Source: Mesotoga infera (lineage in GTDB: Bacteria; Thermotogota; Thermotogae; Petrotogales; Kosmotogaceae). From it: a stretch of 64,000 bases of DNA. The position numbers were made by a program, and so were the translations under genes. This document shows positions 31,194 to 39,461 of this stretch, piece after piece; position 1 is the first letter of the stretch, and each line of letters begins with the position of its first letter. Location: positions 930,001 to 994,000 of the forward strand of contig NZ_LS974202.1 in assembly GCF_900157305.1 (NCBI RefSeq). The letters run 5' to 3'. Below the pieces are notes generated by a model. It saw only the letters and a program-made list of their open reading frames with translations. It did not search any database and was not told the origin of the DNA.

Positions 31194-31208
31194 GGCGATA
31201 TAACGGCT

Positions 31209-31238
31209 GCGGGTGGTCAAAGACCACCCGCTTTCTTT
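31209..31238 (+). terminator. intrinsic terminator behind PFOR gene
   Basis: GCGGGTGGTC - AAA - GACCACCCGC then TTTCTTT. The ribosome site of the next gene lies only 7 nt behind, so read-through would express the ferritin-like protein. Confidence 0.82.
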
Positions 31239-31252
31239 CAGATAGGAGGTAT

Positions 31253-31765
31253 ATGATGAACGCAATCGATTACGCATTGAAGCTCGAGACCGATGGAAAG
31301 GCTTATTACATGAAACAGGCCGAGTGCACTTCCGATCCTCAGTTGAAGCAGCTTTTCACCATGTTGGCCAACGACGAGCAGAGGCACTATGAAATCATAA
31401 AGGGATTCAAAGACAAGAATTACACGTACAGAGGAACCTACACTTTCAAAACCACCAGAAACATGTTCTCGGAAATGCTTCAAGACTCGAGGTGTTTCGA
31501 TATCGAGGCAACCAATCTGGAAGCCTACGAACATGCCGTGGAAATGGAAAAAGAGAGTGTGAAACTGTACCTCGATCAGGCGAAAGTCACCAAAGAGCCT
31601 TCCGAGAAAGAGATATTGATCAAGCTCGCGGCCGAGGAAAACAAACACCAGATAATACTCGAAAACCTCATGGATTTCATTCGTAAAGGTAGAGACTGGG
31701 CCGAATCCCCCGAGTTCAGTCATCTGGAAGAGTGGGATGAAATAACAGATTTGGACAAATATTGA
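31253..31765 (+). CDS. ferritin-like (rubrerythrin-related) diiron protein
   Basis: A 170-residue four-helix protein. Helix 1 has LETDGKAYYMKQA, helix 2 LANDEQRHYEII, helix 3 AYEHAVEMEKESVKLY and helix 4 AAEENKHQIILENL: the paired E and ExxH residues of a rubrerythrin-type diiron site, without the rubredoxin tail. It may detoxify peroxide or store iron, protecting the oxygen-sensitive PFOR in front of it. GGAGGT lies 5-8 nt before two adjacent ATG codons. Confidence 0.85.
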   Translation: MMNAIDYALKLETDGKAYYMKQAECTSDPQLKQLFTMLANDEQRHYEIIKGFKDKNYTYRGTYTFKTTRNMFSEMLQDSRCFDIEATNLEAYEHAVEMEKESVKLYLDQAKVTKEPSEKEILIKLAAEENKHQIILENLMDFIRKGRDWAESPEFSHLEEWDEITDLDKY

Positions 31766-31799
31766 TTAGAAGTACATTCTTCCAAAACCGTTATTTCGT

Positions 31800-32240
31800 T
31801 TGGCGAAAATAGTGGAGCCTGCCCTGCGCGAAAATGGGGACTGACGGGCTCCTGACGTCTGTCCCGTTTTTCGCGAAGACCGGGATCCTGACTAGGAGCG
31901 CGTCAGGATGACGTGAGGGGATTGTCATCCTGTTAACCACCCCACTCATGTCATCCCGTAGTGCTCCTACTAAGAACCGTTGTTGGTTGTGCGTTGTGCG
32001 TAAGACCGCGATGCCGGATCGGGGTCCGGCATGACGGGAAGAAAGAGCCTGCCCTGCGCGAAAATAGAGACTGACGGGCTCCTGACGTCTGTCCCGTTTT
32101 TCGCGAAGACCGTCATCCTGACTAGGAGCGCGTCAGGATGACGTGAGGAGATTGTCATCCCGTTAACCACCCCACTCATGTCATCCCGTAGTGCTCTTAT
32201 ACGGGATCTCGCTCTTTATATACGGGATCTCGTTCTTCTC
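31800..32240. repeat. composite repeats with hairpin elements
   Basis: No gene is supported. A ~150-nt module appears twice in the same direction (about 31818-31975 and 32045-32205): GAAAATGGGGACTGACGGGC, a Cys-like dyad TCCTGACGTC, TTTTTCGCGAAGACC, then hairpin ATCCTGAC/GTCAGGAT and a segment ending TGTCATCCCGTAGTGCTC. Pieces of it occur inverted at about 16380-16450 and 39180-39245. An ATGCCGGA/TCCGGCAT element sits between the two copies at about 32010-32035. Confidence 0.85.
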
Positions 32241-32259
32241 ACTTTGCGGGTGGAGAAGT

Positions 32260-32290
32260 AAAATGGGTCCTCTCTTTGAGGACCCATTTT
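32260..32290. terminator. bidirectional terminator-like hairpin
   Basis: AAAATGGGTCCTC - TCTTT - GAGGACCCATTTT, a 13-bp stem with A/T ends on both sides, in the space between the ferritin-like gene and the convergent FprA gene. Confidence 0.75.
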
Positions 32291-32483
32291 CAATTGGGGA
32301 AAATTTCCGAACAGGGGTGGGGTTTAGCATGTTTATGTAAACGATTCAATTGGGATTATGAATTTTCAGGACCTTCTACATGATCTTTGCGTCTAAATTC
32401 TAGTCTATTTTTGACCCTTATCAATTAACCTTTTGTGACCCTTTTTTAAGTCTCTATGTACTTTTTTTCACCAGGAACAAATT
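32291..32483. other. intergenic region, nothing recognised
   Basis: About 190 nt, AT-rich, between the hairpin and the FprA stop codon. No gene, repeat or terminator is recognised apart from a T-run (TACTTTTTTTCACC) near 32459. Confidence 0.4.
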
Positions 32484-33677
32484 TCAACTCTTGACAGCCT
32501 TTGCCATATTCATCCCCAGTTCCACGCAACGATCTATATCTTCGGCCGTCGGCGAGCTTTTGGCTTCTATTACCGGTCCTACCCGCTCGCATTTGGACTT
32601 GCCGGCGAATTCCTGGAGCTCTTTGAGAGCACCGCCACTCCATGTGTAAGAGCCAAAGATACCTATTTTGCGGTTTACCATCATCCGGTTTTCAATTGCG
32701 TTCACAAGCTGCTTCATCGGAGGGAACAGTTCCATATTGTACGTGCAGCTTCCAAGAACCAGTCCCTTGAATCTCCAGATATCTCTTATGATGAACGAGA
32801 GGTGTGAAGTCGAAATGTTGTGAACCCTTATCTTTTCGACTCCTCCCTTCACGAGGCCGGCAGCAACGGCCTCCATCATCTTCTGAGTGTTGCCGTACAT
32901 GGAACCATAAACCAGTACCACGCCTTCTTCGGTCTGCTGTTTGCTCCATCGATCGTAAAGGTTTATGATGTGAGCTGGATCGTTCCTCCACACTGGCCCG
33001 TGCGTGGCGCAGATTATCTTTATATCGACCCCTTTGAGCTTTTCGAAGGCCTTCTGTACCATAGCACTGTATCTTCCGACTATATTGGAGAAGTACCTAA
33101 GTACCTCATCTTCGTAGTAATCCACATCGACCTCGTCGTCGAAGATGCCTCCGTTTAGTGCGCCGAAGCCACCAAAGGCGTCTCCCGAGAAGATAACGCC
33201 GGTACTTTTTTCGTAGGTCATCATCGTCTCGGGCCAGTGAACCATGGGAGTCATATAGAATACGAGTCTCTTTTCGCCCAGGGAGAGTTCCTCTCCATCT
33301 CTGACTACGACCAGATTGTCCGTCAACCCGTAGAAGGCCCCAAGCATATCGGCCGTTTTCTGGTTGCCAATTATCTTGACCTCCGGAAAGGCCTCCCTCA
33401 AAACCTTTATCGAGCCCGAGTGATCCGGTTCCATATGATTGACGACCAGATAGTCAACCGTCTTTCCCACAGGTAGCAACGATTTCAATTTATCGAGGTA
33501 AGTCGAAAAGTAAGGCCCCTTCACCGTATCTATGAGAACCACTTTCTCATCCACGATCATATAGGCGTTGTAAGACACTCCTTTAGGCAGAGGCCAGAGA
33601 GCCTCGAAGAGGTGGGTTTCAAAGTCGTTCACTCCTATCCAGTGAATTCCATCGGTAATTTTGATTCCAAGACTCAT
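32484..33677 (-). CDS. A-type flavoprotein (FprA/ROO-like diiron oxygen or NO reductase)
   Basis: A 397-residue flavodiiron protein. The beta-lactamase-like domain binds two irons through NHMEPDHSGS (HxExDH), VHWPETM, SGDAFGGFG and CATHGPVW. The C-terminal flavodoxin domain starts VYGSMYGNTQKMMEAV, the FMN phosphate loop. Such enzymes reduce O2 to water, or NO to N2O, with electrons from rubredoxin or coenzyme F420, and protect anaerobes. ATG with AAGGGGGAAAA upstream. Single gene; its oxygen-scavenging role fits the rubrerythrin, ferritin-like and peroxiredoxin genes nearby. Confidence 0.93.
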   Translation of the reverse strand: MSLGIKITDGIHWIGVNDFETHLFEALWPLPKGVSYNAYMIVDEKVVLIDTVKGPYFSTYLDKLKSLLPVGKTVDYLVVNHMEPDHSGSIKVLREAFPEVKIIGNQKTADMLGAFYGLTDNLVVVRDGEELSLGEKRLVFYMTPMVHWPETMMTYEKSTGVIFSGDAFGGFGALNGGIFDDEVDVDYYEDEVLRYFSNIVGRYSAMVQKAFEKLKGVDIKIICATHGPVWRNDPAHIINLYDRWSKQQTEEGVVLVYGSMYGNTQKMMEAVAAGLVKGGVEKIRVHNISTSHLSFIIRDIWRFKGLVLGSCTYNMELFPPMKQLVNAIENRMMVNRKIGIFGSYTWSGGALKELQEFAGKSKCERVGPVIEAKSSPTAEDIDRCVELGMNMAKAVKS

Positions 33678-33750
33678 TATTTTCCCCCTTTCAGATAAAA
33701 GTGTCGGTAATATTCTACAACACCGGTCGCTATTTCTCTTGAATAAAGAA

Positions 33751-33780
33751 AGACCGGAGAATATATTCTCCGGTCTGCAG
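33751..33780 (-). terminator. intrinsic terminator of ABC-2 operon
   Basis: A perfect 26-nt palindrome AGACCGGAGAATATATTCTC + CGGTCT, with TTTCTTT on its minus-strand 3' side, 22 nt behind the permease stop. Confidence 0.82.
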
Positions 33781-33801
33781 TCTGCGAGATTGAATATCTA
33801 A

Positions 33802-34866
33802 TCAGGAAGCCTTGAGATATCTCCTGCCGGTGAAATAGAGCAAGGCGATTCCACACAAAGAGAGTACAAGGTTTATAACTACGAAGTCCAGATTCGACAA
33901 AAGCTCTATTCCTAAAGAATGTCTCATCAATTCGCCGACGTACTTTACCGGCATGAACATCGAGACTACCCTCAGGTAATCGGGCAGGAAAGCCAGCGGG
34001 AAGTATATCCCGGCGAGGAAGATCATTATGACCATCAGAATACTCGCCGCGGAATCGGCCGTCTCGGGATTTTTGAAGATAAGTGTTAGGAAGAGACCGA
34101 GAGCCATCATGCCGAGCGTCGAACTTATCACTGAGATCAAGAATATTGGCCAGTCGATCTGGAACGTCGTCTTGAAGAGTAGCTTGCTCACAAAGATTAT
34201 GAGGAGTATAGAGACGAAACTCACCAAAAACCTCGTGAGTGTGCTTCCAAGAACGAAGGTCATGGGTTTCACCGGGGTGATCTTGAATCTTTTGAGCACC
34301 CCGCGCTTCCTGTACCTGCCGAAGACGCTTATAACAGAGAACATTCCCGCCGATAGAATTGAGATTGCGATAACTCCGGACATGGTATAGTCAGCATCTG
34401 TGGCCGTCGTCCTGCCAGCCGTCTCAGGTATCTTTTCAAGGACTATGACGGTTTTGGCATCGTTGATCTTCTTTTCAACTGCGGCCGAAATGCTCGACTG
34501 GGCCATCGTTATGGTGCTTCTCTGGCTCAAGTCGCCTTCCTGGTAGCTGTATTCTATAACTGCCCCGTCAAAGGCGACGCCCAGAAGAACTTCTCCTCCG
34601 CTGACGGCCTCGAGCAGTTTATCCCTGGTCTCGTAAATGGTGACTGACCATGCACCGGACTCCTCTATTATCGGCCTTAAATCCATTGTTCCGCTCTGGA
34701 AGAGACCCAGCTTAGATTTGCTGTACCCGCCGGAACCACTGAAGAAGAAGCCAAAAAGTATCAGAAACAGCATCGGGAAAAATAACGTGAAAAAGACCTC
34801 CAGCTTGTTTCTGAAAGCCTCTTTGGCGAATGCGACGAACATCGGCTTCAGTTTGCTTTTACTCAT
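33802..34866 (-). CDS. ABC-2 type exporter permease (second)
   Basis: A 354-residue membrane protein: one N-terminal helix (EVFFTLFFPMLFLILFGFFF), a large extracytoplasmic domain (about 45-165) and five C-terminal helices including FLVSFVSILLIIFVSKLLF and the conserved LAGIYFPLAFLP. This is the ABC-2/DrrB-YhfB layout. Its start overlaps the previous permease gene by 8 nt, so the two permeases form a heterodimer with the ATPase coded first. Substrate unknown: drug, lipid or peptide. Confidence 0.87.
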   Translation of the reverse strand: MSKSKLKPMFVAFAKEAFRNKLEVFFTLFFPMLFLILFGFFFSGSGGYSKSKLGLFQSGTMDLRPIIEESGAWSVTIYETRDKLLEAVSGGEVLLGVAFDGAVIEYSYQEGDLSQRSTITMAQSSISAAVEKKINDAKTVIVLEKIPETAGRTTATDADYTMSGVIAISILSAGMFSVISVFGRYRKRGVLKRFKITPVKPMTFVLGSTLTRFLVSFVSILLIIFVSKLLFKTTFQIDWPIFLISVISSTLGMMALGLFLTLIFKNPETADSAASILMVIMIFLAGIYFPLAFLPDYLRVVSMFMPVKYVGELMRHSLGIELLSNLDFVVINLVLSLCGIALLYFTGRRYLKAS

Positions 34867-36022
34867 AACCCATCACCTTCCTGAAGTTCAGCGCGAAGAC
34901 GCTCACCGAGAAGATCATCCATATCAGGGGAACGACTATCAACCAGGTCATGGAAATCGGGGCGATCGTGTAACCCATGAAGCGCCGGCTGAGTTCCACC
35001 AGGTATGTCGTGGGTAGCAGATAGACTATCCATCTCAATCCCCAGGGTAGATCGAAGACGGGAAAGTAGAGACCTCCCATGAACATCATCACCTGGTAAA
35101 GACTCTGTCCCACAACGGTGGCGGTCGAAAGTTTTTTAGCGAACGAGGCCACCATCAGACCAAACGATACCGAGACAAGCATCGAGTATATGAGCGATAG
35201 AATGAATCCCGGATCGAAGATAGTTCCCTGAACCCTGTAAACCGTGAGTGCGATGATGTACAGGAGCACGAGCGACATGAGCATCGTGAAAATCAGCTTG
35301 ACAAAATGGGCCGAAAAGTACTCAAGAGGCTTCAAGGGAGTTGTGTAAAGCTTCTTGTTGGTACCGGAAACTCTGTACTGTATCAATCCGATGGGGCTGT
35401 TGAAAAGCGAAACAGAGAGAATCATCATCAACGCCACGCCCGGGAAGATGTACTCGTTGTAGTCGAAGCCCTTCTCTTGTTTGGCCGAGACAACGTGGTT
35501 TGTGGAAGCTATGTCTATATAGTTCTCATCCTGTCGCTTCTTTATCTCTAAGTTCACTTCATTCATGATCTCTCCCAGGATGTTGGCAGCAATAGATGAG
35601 GATTCCTTTCCGCTGATGTAATGCATACGTAGCGGCACATCGCCAACCTGGAGCATCAACGATCCCGTCATTTTTGCGTTGGTTCCTTTAGGGATCACGA
35701 GCACGATATCCTGTTTGCCGTTTTTGAGATCTTCTAAGGCCTCGTCTAGATTGCCGTATTCCTTCTGTACGAAGGGACCTCCATTGGAGCTTATACTTCC
35801 CAGCACTTCGTCGAGAATCCTGCCGAAGCCCGTGAGGTTTTCCTCCTTTACAATTCCCAGATTGAAAGATATGCCCTGCGGATTCCCCGTGGCCATTCCT
35901 CCAAAAACCGACGTGAGGATGAAATAGAGAATCAGGGGAAAAATGAAGCTCCAGAACATTACCTGGAACTCCCTGATTTCGTTTTTAAAGAGTCCTGAGG
36001 TAAACTTCAACATTCTGCTCAT
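34859..36022 (-). CDS. ABC-2 type exporter permease (first)
   Basis: A 387-residue membrane protein of the same layout as its partner: a first helix (FWSFIFPLILYFILTSVF), an extracytoplasmic domain (about 50-190) and a C-terminal five-helix bundle with GGLYFPVFDLPW. It lies 12 nt behind the ATPase gene and overlaps the next permease. Confidence 0.87.
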   Translation of the reverse strand: MSRMLKFTSGLFKNEIREFQVMFWSFIFPLILYFILTSVFGGMATGNPQGISFNLGIVKEENLTGFGRILDEVLGSISSNGGPFVQKEYGNLDEALEDLKNGKQDIVLVIPKGTNAKMTGSLMLQVGDVPLRMHYISGKESSSIAANILGEIMNEVNLEIKKRQDENYIDIASTNHVVSAKQEKGFDYNEYIFPGVALMMILSVSLFNSPIGLIQYRVSGTNKKLYTTPLKPLEYFSAHFVKLIFTMLMSLVLLYIIALTVYRVQGTIFDPGFILSLIYSMLVSVSFGLMVASFAKKLSTATVVGQSLYQVMMFMGGLYFPVFDLPWGLRWIVYLLPTTYLVELSRRFMGYTIAPISMTWLIVVPLIWMIFSVSVFALNFRKVMGYE

Positions 36023-36034
36023 CGAATCTCACCC

Positions 36035-36952
36035 TCAGTCCCTGAGTTTTCGACCGGTAAGCGTTATGAACACATCCTCCAGATTCGGCTTTCTTATAGT
36101 TACGTCGTCAAGCAGTATTTCGAATTTTTTGGATCTCTCGAACAGCCTTCCCAGAGCTCTCTCAACGTCTTTTGTAGTGACCGCGTATGTTCTGTTCTCG
36201 ACGTGCTTGAGGCCCTCCATCTCAAGGAATTCCTGTGGAATCTCGTCCTCGCCTCTGACTCTGAAAGAAACTATATCTTCCGTCTCTATCGAAGCTATGA
36301 GTTCGTCGAGAGTACCGCGGGAGATTATCTTCCCGTGATCCATGATTATTATCCTGTCGGCCAGATGTTCGGCCTCTTCCATGTAGTGAGTGGTAAGAAT
36401 AATGGTCTTCTGTTTCTTCTTGAGATTTAGAACGGTTTCCCAAAGCATTCGCCTTGCCTGCGGATCGAGTCCGGTCGTCGGTTCGTCCAGGAAGATAACC
36501 TTTGGATCATTCACCAGCGATACAGCCACCGCCAGTCTCTGAAGCTGGCCCCCCGAAAGGTTCTTCGTGTAGGTCTTTTTTTTCTCGTCTAGAGAAACCT
36601 CCTTGATCAATTCATCCGATGAAATACCTTTGGTGTAGAGTCCCCTGAAAAGGTCGAGCGTCTCTTTAACCGACAGATACTCAAAAAAACTCGAAGACTG
36701 CAACTGAACGCCGATTTCTTCCTTCACTCTGTCACTGGAAGGGGGTAGTTTCTCTTCGAAATACTCGATTGTGCCCGAGTCCGGCCTTCTGAGACCTTCG
36801 AGCATCTCCACGGTGGTGGTCTTCCCGGCTCCGTTCGGTCCGAGTATGGCTAGAACTTCACCTTCCATGAGGTTGAAGCTGATATCGTCAACTGCCTTCG
36901 TTTCTCCGTAATACTTTTTCAGATTTCTCACATTGATTGCCGTTTTAGGCAC
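36035..36952 (-). CDS. ABC transporter ATPase of the ABC-2 exporter
   Basis: A 305-residue ATPase with Walker A GPNGAGKTTT (about 38-47), signature LSGGQLQRL (about 135-143), Walker B VIFLDEPTTGLD and the switch His TTHYMEEAEHL, then a C-terminal extension as in DrrA/CcmA-type exporter ATPases. First gene of a three-gene operon; no regulator is adjacent. Confidence 0.93.
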   Translation of the reverse strand: MPKTAINVRNLKKYYGETKAVDDISFNLMEGEVLAILGPNGAGKTTTVEMLEGLRRPDSGTIEYFEEKLPPSSDRVKEEIGVQLQSSSFFEYLSVKETLDLFRGLYTKGISSDELIKEVSLDEKKKTYTKNLSGGQLQRLAVAVSLVNDPKVIFLDEPTTGLDPQARRMLWETVLNLKKKQKTIILTTHYMEEAEHLADRIIIMDHGKIISRGTLDELIASIETEDIVSFRVRGEDEIPQEFLEMEGLKHVENRTYAVTTKDVERALGRLFERSKKFEILLDDVTIRKPNLEDVFITLTGRKLRD

Positions 36953-37019
36953 TTCAACACCCCGCTTTCACAAGATCTCGTAGCAAAGGATATCATACTT
37001 TTGCTGTTATTTTTACATT

Positions 37020-38789
37020 TTATGACTCGAGTTCCTCGATCGCTTCGAGAAGAGCCTTAGCAGCCTGAAGCGGACCTTCCATCTCGAAACCATGAATCCC
37101 TAGCCGGGTCATAACCTCGCCCACCTTTACACCGCCGTCAATCATACTCTTCAGGTAGCGCTGCGCGATCGTTTCATGTTTCTCTCTTCTCTGAACAGCC
37201 CCAAAGGGGTTAGCGAAATAGCTGTACGTCAGACCTTTTTCCGTCGTGGTTCCTTTGGCCATACGCGCACCTTTAGAAAAGACCTCGTTGGCATCCTCGG
37301 CCTTCTTGAAGAAAGCGATCTTCTCTTTCACGTTCTCGTTGTAGTTATTGGCGTAAAGAAAGTAATCGATCCTGGTCGGTTTTATGATCTCCGTATAGTT
37401 GGAGTAAGGGACGATCACTCTGGCGTTTATCTCGTTGGGATTCATGAAGATACTTCTGTCCATAGTGGAGTAAGCGTACCCCGGCTGGAGGTCATCCAGT
37501 CTGACGAAGGCGCCGGTTTCGGTCCCGTAAGCGACGACCGCCCCGTCGGCCGTGACATCTAGCGAGCCCATGTCGTCGATGAGTATGTTAACCTCCGATA
37601 CCTCTTCCTGGAGCCTGTTGAGAGCATCGAGCGTCTCGGACTTTCCGGCGCCGCTGTCTCCTATGAGCATGACATTTGCCTTCTTTCCGTTTCTCAATTT
37701 TATATGCGCCAGCGCTCCGTGGATCGGAAGCCTCCCCTCGTCTATAACCAGCAGGTTATGAATCGTGAGTATCATCTTCTTCATATAACCGAAGTAGTCT
37801 ATGGATGGATCGTCTCCGACTAAACCAACATATGTACCGTCGTTCTCTTTATATATCACGCCGTTGAAGTCGTTGGGCTCTTCGAAGAATTGATTATCGA
37901 TACCCAGTATGTAAATGCCATCAGGCTTTTTGTTCTTTATTATGTCGAAGCTGGCCAGCTCGAAGAGATTTCCCAATCCCGAAGCGAGAGCCAGATACTC
38001 TTTATTAACGACGACGTATATAAGTTTCGTTCCAACGTGTATCGGAAAGCCGAACCAGTCTTTGGGGTCGGTGATATCGATTCTATCGAGAACGGGCCTG
38101 TCGTTGACCTTGAAGACTCCCCTGCGCTTGTTCGACTTGGTGTAAAAGATCACTGGCGGCTCGAATACTATACTCCAGACATACTCCAATTCATACAGCC
38201 AGCCGGCGTTCTTGAGCTTAATCCTTGGGTCCACCACGGGCCTGTCAACGATGAAACCCACCTGCGCGCCGCCCGGTTCCTGCCTGAGAATTTTTAGCCT
38301 GATATCCGAAACGTTTATAAGTATCTGACGATACATGCTGAGTACGAGTCCTTTTAGATCTGTGTTGGTTCTAACCAATAGCATCTGTTTGAATATTCTA
38401 TCGAACCTGTTGGGTGTATATTCGTCATGCTTGATAATGAACCTGTGCTTGTTTCTCCAGAGAGAGAAGAGACTCTCCACGAACCTTACCAGCAGGTCCT
38501 TCTTGTTGCTCATTTTCGGGAAAGAGTAGTAAGGCGAACCGTCGATCTTCTCTATAGGATCGATCGTGAGAGCCAGAAGAAGCTCTATTATCCCCTCTAT
38601 ATCGTACTTCTGTGCGGTGTCAACCGTATCGGTATTCTTCAAGAACGGCTCAAAAAGCGGAAGAAGTGAATTCTTCTTCTCCTCTGAGTCCTTTATTAGC
38701 TCGGAGAGGATTTTCTTGAAGGTACTACTGTTTAATATCTGCGATGTCGCATTATAAGTGACCTCTCCGTTGATCAGTATGCTTCTCAT
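37020..38789 (-). CDS. large HprK/PEPCK-superfamily P-loop protein, function unknown
   Basis: About 589 residues. The C-terminal half has the P-loop MLIGDSGAGKSETLDAL (about 378-394), which matches the G-x-S-G-x-G-K-S-E form of HPr kinase and the PEP-carboxykinase fold. An acidic ILIDDMGSL follows, as in their metal-binding kinase-2 site, and YSTMDRSIFMNPNEINAR beyond. The N-terminal 350 residues are unlike anything I recognise and lack membrane segments. It could phosphorylate a protein or small metabolite. ATG at 38789 has GGAGG 8 nt ahead; the ATG at 38804 has none. It faces away from any partner gene. Confidence 0.72.
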   Translation of the reverse strand: MRSILINGEVTYNATSQILNSSTFKKILSELIKDSEEKKNSLLPLFEPFLKNTDTVDTAQKYDIEGIIELLLALTIDPIEKIDGSPYYSFPKMSNKKDLLVRFVESLFSLWRNKHRFIIKHDEYTPNRFDRIFKQMLLVRTNTDLKGLVLSMYRQILINVSDIRLKILRQEPGGAQVGFIVDRPVVDPRIKLKNAGWLYELEYVWSIVFEPPVIFYTKSNKRRGVFKVNDRPVLDRIDITDPKDWFGFPIHVGTKLIYVVVNKEYLALASGLGNLFELASFDIIKNKKPDGIYILGIDNQFFEEPNDFNGVIYKENDGTYVGLVGDDPSIDYFGYMKKMILTIHNLLVIDEGRLPIHGALAHIKLRNGKKANVMLIGDSGAGKSETLDALNRLQEEVSEVNILIDDMGSLDVTADGAVVAYGTETGAFVRLDDLQPGYAYSTMDRSIFMNPNEINARVIVPYSNYTEIIKPTRIDYFLYANNYNENVKEKIAFFKKAEDANEVFSKGARMAKGTTTEKGLTYSYFANPFGAVQRREKHETIAQRYLKSMIDGGVKVGEVMTRLGIHGFEMEGPLQAAKALLEAIEELES

Positions 38790-38859
38790 GTTGGTTTCCT
38801 CCATCGATCAAGGGTTTTTACTATATTATACTTACGATGCTATCGCGTTCTTTTCGTTA

Positions 38860-39300
38860 ACATGAAGGCTTGTCATTTCATACTTCGAAAGAACGGGAAG
38901 AACCGTCCTTCGAAAGAGCGGTTCTTCGTTGCGGAGCTAGGAACTTCGTTCTTCGTTGAGGATAGCAGTGCGTAGAAGAGCCGTCCATGGGGACCTGAGG
39001 CTAGAGGTAAGAGGCGGGAGGTGTGAAGAGCGTGAAGATCTTGATCTTCTTACCTCTGACCTCATTCCTCTTACCTCTGTTTAGAGGCGAACGAGAAGAG
39101 CGAGAGAACGGGATCCCGTATAGGAGCATTACGGGATGACAGCCTCCTCAGGTCATCCTGACGTACTCCTAGTCAGGATCCCGGTCTTCGCGAAAAACGG
39201 GACAGACGTCAGGAGCCCGTCAGTCCCCATTTTCGCGGTCTTTCCTCCTTCCCGTCATGCCGGACCTGATCCAGCATCTCCACCATCTTTCGAAAGAGTG
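38860..39300. repeat. composite repeats with hairpin elements
   Basis: No gene. It contains the module GAGCGGTTCTTCGTTG + CGGAGCTAGGAAC (shared with 43.8 kb), a CCTC/GAGG-rich inverted piece (about 39000-39085: AGAGGTAAGAGG against CCTCTTACCTCT), and three hairpin repeats: ATCCCGTA/TACGGGAT (about 39110-39140), ATCCTGAC/GTCAGGAT (about 39155-39182) and ATGCCGGA-type (about 39257-39275). A copy of the GACTGACGGGCTCC module in inverse direction lies at 39185-39235. Confidence 0.82.
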
Positions 39301-39461
39301 GGAATTTAACAAGACAATATCACTGAATATGGCTTAAAATAAAGGTTATAGCGTCTAGTATTGTCAATATGGTATAATACGGTTAAAGCAGATCAACAAT
39401 CCAGCCGATAATAGCCGCGTTCGGTATATTCCAACAGAACTACCCTCGAAAGGAGATAAGC
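39301..39461 (+). promoter_or_regulatory. upstream region of the asparagine-synthetase-like gene
   Basis: It contains TATAAT at 39373-39378 with no -35 at the proper distance and a GAAAGGAGAT ribosome site before the ATG at 39462. Low-confidence promoter; nothing else is recognised. Confidence 0.35.

Noticed and set aside
39361-39378. TTGTCA ... TATAAT as a promoter before the AsnB-like gene
   Set aside because: Only 6 nt separate the boxes, so they cannot work as a -35/-10 pair.
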